Shown in pieces: positions 1 to 5,126 of a stretch of 5,249 bases of DNA. Numbering within the stretch: the first letter of the stretch is position 1; each line of letters opens with the position of its first letter. The stretch is from a bacterium. GTDB lineage: Bacteria > Bacillota > Clostridia > Oscillospirales > Acutalibacteraceae. Under the pieces are notes generated by a model. That model was given only the letters and a program-made list of their open reading frames with translations, was not told the DNA's origin and did no database searches. The position numbers were made by a program, and so were the translations under genes. The stretch lies in the NCBI GenBank assembly GCA_020625635.1, contig JAHLBL010000131.1, forward strand, positions 1 to 5,249, read 5' to 3'.

Positions 1-35
1 AACTCGGAATCCGCTCTCACGAATTCCGAGTTTTT
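1..35 (+). terminator. Intrinsic terminator at the left edge
   Basis: Bases 1-10 pair perfectly with 23-32 (10-bp stem, 12-nt loop at 11-22). A run of five T (31-35) starts inside the 3' arm, which is the form of a rho-independent terminator on the plus strand. The gene it would end lies left of the window. Read on the minus strand the same stem could serve the ybjQ-like gene, but any U-tail would lie beyond the window edge, so that cannot be judged. Confidence 0.7.
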
Positions 36-45
36 CTACAGTCTG

Positions 46-74
46 AAACGGCTGTCGAAAGACAGCCGTTTTTT
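46..74 (+). terminator. Second intrinsic terminator with GAAA loop
   Basis: An 11-bp perfect stem (46-56 with 61-71) is closed by a GAAA tetraloop (57-60) and followed by six T at 69-74. This is a textbook rightward terminator 14 bp beyond the first one. On the minus strand the stem is followed only by TTT and mixed sequence, so it would be a weak terminator for the convergent ybjQ-like gene, although the stem may still block read-through or protect that RNA's 3' end. Confidence 0.8.
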
Positions 75-95
75 GGTATTAAAATGTAAAAAGGA

Positions 96-407
96 TCAGA
101 CAAACTTTACCGCTGTGCCTGTAACGAGGATCTCGGCAGCGCCCTGCATAACAGAGGAGCTGGAGAATCTTACCGCGACGATCGCGTCGGCGCCCATGCC
201 TTGAGCCTGCTGAATCATACGCTGGATCGCGATATCTCTCGCCTCGGTGAGCATCTTTGTGTAGGAAACGAGCTCGCCGCCTACCATACTCTTGAAGCCC
301 GCGCCGATATCCTTGAACGCGTTTTTGGACTGAACCATATTGCCTGTAACAAAACCAAGCGTTTGTAAGTTTCTGCCCGAGATTGTTTCTGTTGTTACAA
401 TAATCAT
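96..407 (-). CDS. ybjQ: YbjQ/UPF0145 family protein
   Basis: A 103-residue cytoplasmic protein with no signal peptide or membrane segment, matching the usual length of about 105 in the YbjQ (UPF0145) family, sometimes labelled putative heavy-metal-binding. Family features seen: an N-terminal strand followed by GFVTGNMV (about 18-25), FKDIGAGFKSMVGGEL (31-46), a helix with the pattern Y-x(5)-ARDIAIQRM (about 49-64), the GADAIVAVRF strand (72-81) and a C-terminal GTAVKF (97-102). The family forms compact oligomers; its biological role is not settled, and the metal-binding label rests on domain naming rather than on cysteine or histidine motifs, which are absent here. The start is supported by AGGAGG (416-421 on the complement) 8 nt upstream. 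It is divergent from ybaK, with its own consensus-like promoter, and appears monocistronic. Confidence 0.93.
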   Translation of the reverse strand: MIIVTTETISGRNLQTLGFVTGNMVQSKNAFKDIGAGFKSMVGGELVSYTKMLTEARDIAIQRMIQQAQGMGADAIVAVRFSSSSVMQGAAEILVTGTAVKFV

Positions 408-443
408 TTACATTTCCTCCTTTCGAAACAAATTTACATTTAT

Positions 444-472
444 ATTATATGATAAAATATCGTATAAATCAA
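444..472 (-). promoter_or_regulatory. Sigma-A promoter of the ybjQ-like gene
   Basis: On the minus strand TTGATT (complement of 467-472) lies exactly 17 nt upstream of a perfect TATAAT (complement of 444-449). The predicted start is near 437, giving a leader of about 30 nt that includes the AGGAGG site. Spacing and the perfect -10 make this one of the clearest promoters in the window; the -35 matches the consensus at 4 of 6 positions. Confidence 0.75.
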
Positions 473-494
473 TATTGCAGAATAATTATTACTC

Positions 495-523
495 TTTTAT
501 TTATTCGCGTGCTGTGATATAAT
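495..523 (+). promoter_or_regulatory. Extended -10 promoter of ybaK
   Basis: A perfect TATAAT at 518-523 is preceded by TG at 515-516 with one base between, the extended -10 form. The -35 region at 17-nt spacing (495-500, TTTTAT) is poor, which extended -10 promoters tolerate. The predicted start is near 530, leaving a leader of about 75 nt before the ATG at 605. It diverges from the ybjQ promoter; the two -35 regions are 22 bp apart. Confidence 0.65.
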
Positions 524-552
524 CAGTGTGATTTGTGTGAAACCACACTGAT
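522..552. promoter_or_regulatory. 9-bp inverted repeat at ybaK start site
   Basis: ATCAGTGTG (522-530) is matched perfectly by CACACTGAT (544-552) across 13 nt. The left arm begins inside the -10 box and ends near the predicted +1, so in the usual transcript it would be largely absent from the RNA. That favours a DNA operator over an RNA hairpin. A second GTGTGA copy lies in the spacer (535-540, first copy 526-531), and GTGTG (535-539) can pair with CACAC (544-548) over a 4-nt loop to make an RNA hairpin instead. The function is inferred only. Confidence 0.4.
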
Positions 553-564
553 CGGGAATATTTT

Positions 565-583
565 GTCCGCCCGGTTTGCGGAC
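565..583 (+). promoter_or_regulatory. Leader hairpin upstream of ybaK
   Basis: GTCCGC (565-570) pairs with GCGGAC (578-583) around a 7-nt loop. It ends 11 nt before the GGAG (595-598) that serves as the ybaK ribosome binding site. It has no U-tail, so it is not a terminator. It could stabilise the leader or tune access to the ribosome binding site. I recognise no known riboswitch class. Confidence 0.4.
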
Positions 584-604
584 TGAAAGGCTACGGAGAT
601 TAAT

Positions 605-1087
605 ATGGCTAAGAATATTAAGACAAACGTTATGCGTATATTAGATAAGGCAGGCATAGAGTACGAGGTGCTTGAATACCCTCACGGCAAGGAAGCGGTA
701 GAGGGTGGCGAGGTTGCGCGGCTTATGGGACAGAACCCGTCTCAGGTGTTCAAAACTCTCGTCGCAAAGGGAAAGTCGGGCGAATACTACGTTTATGATA
801 TCCCCGTTGACGCACACCTTGATTTGAAAAAAGCGGCAAAAGCCGTAGGAGAAAAGAGCATTGAGATGACGCACGTAAAGGATCTCGTGAAGATCTGCGG
901 CTACGCCAGAGGCAACGTCTCCCCGATCGGAATGAAAAGCAGCTTCAGGACGGTATTCGACAGCAGCGCCATGCTGTATGATTACATATATATAAGCGGC
1001 GGTAAAATCGGTTTTCAGGTCAAGGCGAGCCCCGAAGAGCTGATTTCCTTTATCTCAGCAGCCGCCGAAGACATCACGACGGATTAA
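605..1087 (+). CDS. ybaK: Cys-tRNA(Pro)/Cys-tRNA(Cys) deacylase YbaK/EbsC
   Basis: A 160-residue cytoplasmic enzyme, the normal length for the single-domain YbaK/EbsC family. It hydrolyses Cys-tRNA(Pro) formed when prolyl-tRNA synthetase mischarges tRNA(Pro), a trans-acting proofreading step. Seen in the sequence: the KTNVMRILDKAGIEYE opening (6-21), VFKTLVA at 48-54 whose Lys50 corresponds to the family's essential lysine, LDLKKAAKAVGEKSIEM at 72-88, the substrate loop GYARGNVSPIGMK at 99-111, and SGGKIGFQ at 131-138. The loop reads GN before V-S-P where family members I recall have GG (E. coli GGISP), a small departure. The ATG at 605 has GGAG 6 nt upstream. It appears monocistronic: the next gene has its own promoter about 120 bp downstream. 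No clear U-tailed terminator follows it. Confidence 0.94.
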   Translation: MAKNIKTNVMRILDKAGIEYEVLEYPHGKEAVEGGEVARLMGQNPSQVFKTLVAKGKSGEYYVYDIPVDAHLDLKKAAKAVGEKSIEMTHVKDLVKICGYARGNVSPIGMKSSFRTVFDSSAMLYDYIYISGGKIGFQVKASPEELISFISAAAEDITTD

Positions 1088-1121
1088 CCGCCTTTCAAAA
1101 TCGACAATTTTTATTCTTTTA

Positions 1122-1209
1122 TGCAAGTTTGGCAGCTGCAACCGCTCAATTCAGACACACTTTCCTGCATTTTTAAGGAATTTATGAATTTTCTTAAAAA
1201 AAACTTGCA
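1122..1209. repeat. Spaced 9-bp inverted repeat upstream of gdhA
   Basis: TGCAAGTTT (1122-1130) recurs as its exact reverse complement AAACTTGCA (1201-1209), 70 bp apart. The right arm overlaps the gdhA -35 box (1205-1210). Between the arms, 1171-1180 and 1190-1199 form an AT-rich imperfect dyad with one G-T pair. Both could be regulator sites, or the dyad could act as an UP-like element, but AT-rich spacers make such matches by chance. The rest of the spacer after ybaK shows nothing recognisable. Confidence 0.3.
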
Positions 1210-1233
1210 ATTATCAGAATAATATGATATTAT
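1205..1233 (+). promoter_or_regulatory. Extended -10 promoter of gdhA
   Basis: TTGCAA (1205-1210) and TATTAT (1228-1233) are 17 nt apart, and TG at 1225-1226 gives the extended -10 form. An A-rich tract lies immediately upstream (1196-1203), like an UP element. The predicted start is near 1240, leaving a leader of about 59 nt. An alternative -10, TATACT at 1231-1236, would give poorer spacing. A strong promoter fits the heavy expression expected of glutamate dehydrogenase. Confidence 0.72.
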
Positions 1234-1235
1234 AC

Positions 1236-1259
1236 TGAAGTGTTGAAAATTGCACTTCA
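1236..1259. promoter_or_regulatory. 7-bp dyad at the gdhA start site
   Basis: TGAAGTG (1236-1242) is perfectly complementary to CACTTCA (1253-1259) across a 10-nt AT-rich spacer. It begins 3 bp after the -10 box and covers the predicted +1, where a repressor would block initiation. If transcription starts left of 1240 it could instead form a hairpin at the very 5' end of the mRNA. No known operator consensus is recognised. Confidence 0.35.
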
Positions 1260-1285
1260 TATTACAGCATATGAAAATAATGAAT

Positions 1286-1290
1286 GGAGG
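1286..1290 (+). promoter_or_regulatory. gdhA ribosome binding site that sets the start
   Basis: GGAGG at 1286-1290 lies 8 nt before ATG 1299. An in-frame ATG at 1284 overlaps this same GGAGG and has no ribosome binding site of its own, so the upstream ATG is very unlikely to be used. Confidence 0.85.
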
Positions 1291-1298
1291 AATTCAAA

Positions 1299-2645
1299 AT
1301 GGCATTAAAGAACAAGTATTTAGCTGACTTACTCGAGACAGTTAAAAAGAGAAATCAGGGCGAGCCCGAGTTCATTCAGGCAGTAACAGAGGTTTTCATG
1401 TCTCTTGAGCCCGTTGCTGAGAAAAGACCCGATCTCGTAGCTGCAGGCGTTTTCGAGAGAATCGTAGAGCCCGAGCGTCAGATTATCTTCCGCGTTCCGT
1501 GGGTTGACGACAACGGTGTTGTACGTGTTAACCGCGGATTCAGAATTCAGTTCAATTCAGCTATCGGTCCTTACAAGGGCGGTATCAGACTCCATCCTTC
1601 CGTATATCTCGGTATCATTAAGTTCTTAGGCTTTGAGCAGATCTTCAAGAACAGCCTTACCACACTGCCCATGGGCGGCGGCAAGGGCGGCTCCGACTTT
1701 GACCCGAAGGGCAAGTCCGACGCTGAGGTTATGCGTTTCTGCCAGAGCTTTATGACTGAGCTCGCTAAGCACATCGGTCCCGACACCGACGTTCCCGCAG
1801 GTGACATCGGTACAGGCGCACGTGAGATCGGCTTTATGTTCGGTCAGTATAAGAGACTCCGCAACGAGTTCACAGGTGTTCTCACAGGTAAGGGTCTCAC
1901 ATTCGGCGGTTCTCTCGCCCGTACAGAGGCTACAGGCTACGGTCTCTGCTACTTCTGCAACGAGATGCTCAAGGCTAACGGCAAGAGCTTCGAAGGTCAG
2001 ACAGTTGTAATCTCAGGCTCAGGCAACGTTGCTATCTACGCTACTCAGAAGGCTACAGAGCTCGGCGCTAAGGTCGTTGCTCTCTCCGACTCCAACGGCT
2101 ACATCTACGACAAGAACGGCGTAGACCTCGCTTGCGTAAAGCAGCTCAAGGAAGTTGAGAGAAAGAGAATCAAGGAATATGTAAACACTCACCCCGAGGC
2201 AGAGTACCACGAGGGCTGCAAGGGCATCTGGACTATCCCCTGCGATATCGCTCTTCCCTGCGCTACTCAGAACGAAGTTGACGCTGAAAGCGCTCAGGCT
2301 CTCGCTGCTAACGGCTGCTACGCTCTCTGCGAGGGCGCTAATATGCCCTCTACTCCCGAGGCTATCGACGTATACTTTGAGAAGGGTATGCTCTACGGTC
2401 CCGCTAAGGCTGCTAACGCAGGCGGCGTTGCTGTATCAGGTCTCGAGATGAGCCAGAACTCCGAGAGACTTTCATGGACATTCGAAGATGTTGACGGCAG
2501 ACTCAAGAACATCATGAAGAACATCTTCAAGTCATGTGACGAGGCCGCTAAGGAATTCGGCATGGAAGGCAACTACATGGCAGGCGCCAACATCGCGGGC
2601 TTCCTCAAGGTTGCTGAGGCTATGAAGGCTCAGGGCTGCGTTTAA
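1299..2645 (+). CDS. gdhA: Glutamate dehydrogenase, probably NADP-type
   Basis: A 448-residue enzyme counted from ATG 1299, typical of the hexameric small-subunit glutamate dehydrogenases. It interconverts 2-oxoglutarate plus ammonium and glutamate in the cytoplasm, the direct ammonium-assimilation route. The N-terminal substrate domain carries PYKGG (Lys93), EQIFK (Lys117), PMGGGKGGSDFDPKG with catalytic Lys129, and PAGDIGTG with catalytic Asp169. The Rossmann domain has SGSGNVA (239-245). VAVSGLEMSQNS (377-388) holds the substrate Ser380. These align with Clostridium symbiosum residues Lys89, Lys113, Lys125, Asp165 and Ser380. The second Rossmann strand ends ALSDSNG (261-267), closer to the SDS of NADP enzymes such as E. 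coli than to the SGPDG I recall for the NAD enzyme, so NADP preference is inferred, not proven. Alanine is often GCT, suggesting high expression. It has its own promoter and ends in a convergent spacer. Confidence 0.96.
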   Translation: MALKNKYLADLLETVKKRNQGEPEFIQAVTEVFMSLEPVAEKRPDLVAAGVFERIVEPERQIIFRVPWVDDNGVVRVNRGFRIQFNSAIGPYKGGIRLHPSVYLGIIKFLGFEQIFKNSLTTLPMGGGKGGSDFDPKGKSDAEVMRFCQSFMTELAKHIGPDTDVPAGDIGTGAREIGFMFGQYKRLRNEFTGVLTGKGLTFGGSLARTEATGYGLCYFCNEMLKANGKSFEGQTVVISGSGNVAIYATQKATELGAKVVALSDSNGYIYDKNGVDLACVKQLKEVERKRIKEYVNTHPEAEYHEGCKGIWTIPCDIALPCATQNEVDAESAQALAANGCYALCEGANMPSTPEAIDVYFEKGMLYGPAKAANAGGVAVSGLEMSQNSERLSWTFEDVDGRLKNIMKNIFKSCDEAAKEFGMEGNYMAGANIAGFLKVAEAMKAQGCV

Positions 2646-2670
2646 TTCAGATTCTTGAAAATTCTTTAAT

Positions 2671-2722
2671 ATAAACCACATTAATGGGGCTGTCGCAAAC
2701 GCGGCAGCCCCTCGTGGTTTAT
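2671..2722 (+). terminator. Compound hairpin after gdhA
   Basis: An inner stem, 2686-2696 with 2701-2711 (11 bp with one G-U, AAAC loop), sits inside an outer 9-bp stem, ATAAACCAC (2671-2679) with GTGGTTTAT (2714-2722). The position 25 bp after the gdhA stop fits a terminator, but the sequence after it (TCTCACTG) is not a clean U-tract. The internal TTTAT is in the outer 3' arm and could act as the tail of the inner stem alone. It could also be a 3'-end stabilising structure. Confidence 0.55.
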
Positions 2723-2735
2723 CTCACTGTTTTAT

Positions 2736-2767
2736 AAAAAAGAACGGGGCTGTTCAGAACAGCCCCG
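2736..2767 (-). terminator. Intrinsic terminator of the tpiA-gpmI-lipoprotein transcript
   Basis: A perfect 10-bp GC-rich stem (2745-2754 with 2758-2767, CAG loop). On the minus strand it is followed by TTCTTTTTT (complement of 2736-2744), a good U-tail. It lies 11 bp after the lipoprotein stop codon. On the plus strand the stem is followed by only three T and mixed bases, so it could be a weaker backup terminator for gdhA. Confidence 0.85.
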
Positions 2768-2778
2768 ATTTCGATTGA

Positions 2779-3591
2779 TTATTTAAGTGTCCAGTCAGCG
2801 ACGTAGGATTCGGTATTGCCCTTATCATCAGTAAGCGTAAGCTTTGAAGAGTTGTCAAACTCAGCTGTGAACGGTACGACCTTTCCCGTGCCCTTGCGGG
2901 TTACGGAAACAACGAGCTTCTGCGCGTCCTTTTTGTCACGGCTGATCAGGTATGTGCCCTTGCTGCTCTTTGACGCGATTTTGCCGTTAAAGCTTCCGTC
3001 AATATTGAATGTAAACGTATCTCCGCTTTTCTCGTTAGTCCAGCCCTGAGCGAGGTACTCGTAGTAGAAGCCCATCGGTGTCTTCTTGTCGATCTTATAT
3101 GACTTGTTAACCGTTGTGTCGGGCTTCTCACCCTTATCGAGCCACCACTTCGCCGCGAAGTACTCGCGGTTTCCGTCGGCGGTCGTAACATAGATCTCAA
3201 CAGATGTCTTGAAATCGTATGTCCAGCGTACCTGTGAATCGGCGCCCTCGAGCTTTACGTTGGAATTTACACGACCGATCATATCCTGATCCGCGGCGAG
3301 AGTAAATGTGCCGCTGTAGGCTTTGCCGTTTATAACACCTCTGAAGGTACCGTCGTTCTCGAAGTTGATGGAATCTCCGCTTTTCTGGTTGATCCATTCA
3401 TAGGTGGGAATATAGTAGGCATACTCGCCTGTGTAAATACTGTCGTCGATTTCCTTTACCGCCTCGGGCTTTGTCTCAACGGGAGTGTTGTCCGTGCTTG
3501 TTTTCTTGCTTCTGTTGTTTGCGCAGCCGCAGCTCGCGCAAGCCGCGACGCAGGCGCAGACAAGCGCTCCGCAGATGATTTTCTTTATCAT
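2779..3591 (-). CDS. Predicted lipoprotein with two tandem beta-rich domains
   Basis: A 270-residue protein of unknown function. It opens with MIKK, a hydrophobic stretch (5-17) and a lipobox; V15-A16-A17-C18 fits the [LVI][ASTVI][GAS]C rule best, with C21 as an alternative. The leader region is unusually cysteine-rich (C7, C12, C14, C18, C21, C23). A Ser/Thr/Lys/Glu-rich linker (about 25-50) leads to two homologous domains: W66 to L151 and W184 to L269, with an exact 118-residue offset. Both start W-x-N-x-K-S-G-D, continue with F-x-x-D-G-x-F-x-G, and end in G-N-x-E-x-(Y/F)-x-A-x-W. The alternating hydrophobic pattern and the FxxDGxF turn suggest a lipocalin-like or similar small beta-barrel fold, by analogy only. 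It is expected on the outer face of the membrane. GGAGG (complement of 3602-3606) lies 10 nt before the ATG, and it starts 17 bp after gpmI, so it is probably co-transcribed. Confidence 0.85.
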   Translation of the reverse strand: MIKKIICGALVCACVAACASCGCANNRSKKTSTDNTPVETKPEAVKEIDDSIYTGEYAYYIPTYEWINQKSGDSINFENDGTFRGVINGKAYSGTFTLAADQDMIGRVNSNVKLEGADSQVRWTYDFKTSVEIYVTTADGNREYFAAKWWLDKGEKPDTTVNKSYKIDKKTPMGFYYEYLAQGWTNEKSGDTFTFNIDGSFNGKIASKSSKGTYLISRDKKDAQKLVVSVTRKGTGKVVPFTAEFDNSSKLTLTDDKGNTESYVADWTLK

Positions 3592-3608
3592 TTCAATCGT
3601 GCCTCCGT

Positions 3609-5120
3609 TTATACGATTATACTCCTGCCTGTCATTTCCTCAGGCTGGGGAATGTCAAGAATCCTGAGCATTGTAGGCGCGATATCCGCGAGAACTCCGC
3701 CCTCTCTTAGCTGACATTCATATCCGATTACGCAGAACGGAACAGGATTTGTGGTATGAGCTGTAAATGGTTTTCCATCCTCGTCAACCATCTTGTCGGC
3801 GTTGCCGTGGTCTGCCGTAATGAGCGTAACGCCGCCCATCTGCGCGACAGCCTCGGTAACCTTACCGACACATGTGTCAACGGCCTCAACCGCCTTTACC
3901 GCCGCGTCGAACACACCTGTGTGTCCGACCATATCACAGTTGGCAAAATTGAGAATAATAATATCATACTCGCCGCTCTTTATTGCGGGAACTAGCTTTT
4001 CGGTGACCTCGGGAGCGCTCATTTCGGGCTGGAGGTCATATGTGGCAACCGCGGGCGACTTGACAAGGATCCTGTCCTCGCCTTCGTACTGCTTCTCAAC
4101 ACCGCCGTTAAAGAAGAACGTTACGTGAGCGTACTTCTCGGTCTCGGCGATTCTGAGCTGTTTCATTCCGAGGTTGGACGCGTACTCACCGAGGGTATTC
4201 TTCAGGCTCTGGGGCTTGAAGGCGACCTCGACATTCGGCATAGTAGCGTCATACTGTGTCATACATACATAATTGAGCGGGAAGAAGCCGTTCTCCCTCT
4301 CAAATCCGCTGAAGTCGGGATCGACGAGCGTACGGGTGATCTCGCGCGCTCTGTCGGGACGGAAGTTAAAGAAGATAACGCTGTCGTCAGCCTTGATCGT
4401 ATCTCCGCCCTTTACGACGATCGGAATAACGAACTCGTCGGTCACGCCGTTGTCGTAGCTCTGCTGAATAGCCTCAACAGGGCAGTCAGCCTCAACGCCC
4501 TTGCCGTAAACGAGCGCGCTGTAAGCCTTCTGGACTCTCTCCCAGCGGTTGTCTCGGTCCATGGCATAGTATCTGCCGTGAACCGTAGCGATCCTGCCCA
4601 CGCCGATCTCCTTCATTTTCTCTACCGCGTCGGCAACATATTCCTTAGCGGAAGAGGGAGGAACATCACGTCCGTCGAGGAACGCGTGAACATAAACCTT
4701 TTCAAGTCCCTTCTGCTTGGCAAGCTCAAGGATGCCGTACAGATGTGTGATGTGGCTGTGGACTCCGCCCGGGGACATAAGTCCCATAAGATGCAGGCTT
4801 GTGCCCTTCTCAAGAGCGCTGTCCATAGCCTTTACGATAGCCTCATTCTCACAGAGCTTTCCCTCATCGATCGTCTTTGTGATTCTTGTAAGCTCCTGAT
4901 ATACGATGCGTCCCGCTCCGATGTTGGTGTGACCGACCTCGGAGTTGCCCATCTGACCGTCTGGAAGTCCTACGTCCATACCCGAAGCGCCGATCTGAGT
5001 CAGGGGATTCTCTTTGAAGAGGATATCGAGATTAGGTGTATTCGCGGCGGCGATGGCGTTGCCCTCGGGAGGAGCAATACCAAAGCCGTCGAGTATCATA
5101 AGTAATAACGGTTTTTTCAT
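3609..5120 (-). CDS. gpmI: 2,3-bisphosphoglycerate-independent phosphoglycerate mutase
   Basis: A 503-residue cytoplasmic metalloenzyme, close to the usual 510, that interconverts 3- and 2-phosphoglycerate in glycolysis through a phosphoserine intermediate. The alkaline-phosphatase-type domain is split around the transferase insert. Seen: metal ligand Asp11 in ILDGFG, nucleophile Ser60 in GQMGNSEVGH, His121 in GGVHSH, Arg151-Asp152 in LDGRDVPP, Arg183 and Arg189, NFRPDR with Arg254 and Arg257, Lys329 in ETEKYAHVTFF, Asp396 and His400 in NCDMVGHTG, Asp437-His438 in TADHGN, and His455. All match the catalytic set known from the Geobacillus stearothermophilus enzyme, so it should be active and Mn-dependent. 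It follows tpiA by 6 bp, with AAAGGA 9 nt before the ATG, and precedes the lipoprotein gene, pointing to one glycolytic operon. Activity of this class is known to be pH- and manganese-sensitive. Confidence 0.97.
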   Translation of the reverse strand: MKKPLLLMILDGFGIAPPEGNAIAAANTPNLDILFKENPLTQIGASGMDVGLPDGQMGNSEVGHTNIGAGRIVYQELTRITKTIDEGKLCENEAIVKAMDSALEKGTSLHLMGLMSPGGVHSHITHLYGILELAKQKGLEKVYVHAFLDGRDVPPSSAKEYVADAVEKMKEIGVGRIATVHGRYYAMDRDNRWERVQKAYSALVYGKGVEADCPVEAIQQSYDNGVTDEFVIPIVVKGGDTIKADDSVIFFNFRPDRAREITRTLVDPDFSGFERENGFFPLNYVCMTQYDATMPNVEVAFKPQSLKNTLGEYASNLGMKQLRIAETEKYAHVTFFFNGGVEKQYEGEDRILVKSPAVATYDLQPEMSAPEVTEKLVPAIKSGEYDIIILNFANCDMVGHTGVFDAAVKAVEAVDTCVGKVTEAVAQMGGVTLITADHGNADKMVDEDGKPFTAHTTNPVPFCVIGYECQLREGGVLADIAPTMLRILDIPQPEEMTGRSIIV

Positions 5121-5126
5121 AGAAGA

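Noticed and set aside
481..490. AATAATTATT palindrome midway between the divergent -35 boxes
   Set aside because: A 10-bp A/T-only palindrome is expected by chance in such an AT-rich spacer; the position is suggestive but not enough for a call.
340..522. 60-codon plus-strand frame overlapping the ybjQ start and the divergent promoters
   Set aside because: It is antisense to a recognised gene, runs through two promoters, and lacks a ribosome binding site.
530..604. A riboswitch or T-box in the ybaK leader
   Set aside because: The leader is too short and lacks any conserved core I can recognise; there is no terminator/antiterminator pair.
1121..1222. 33-codon plus-strand frame in the ybaK-gdhA spacer
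   Set aside because: It has no ribosome binding site (the upstream bases are T-rich), runs through the gdhA -35 box, and resembles no known peptide.
1284..1298. Upstream in-frame ATG that would add five residues to GdhA
   Set aside because: This ATG overlaps the GGAGG that serves ATG 1299 and has no ribosome binding site of its own.
2946..3397. Arg/Ser-rich minus-strand frames inside the lipoprotein gene
   Set aside because: They are out-of-frame shadows of the lipoprotein, of low complexity and without ribosome binding sites.
4125..5105. A 326-codon open frame on the plus strand opposite gpmI
   Set aside because: It lies wholly inside gpmI, whose full catalytic set is intact. The frame is open because of gpmI codon bias, it has no recognisable domain, and I saw no good ribosome binding site.
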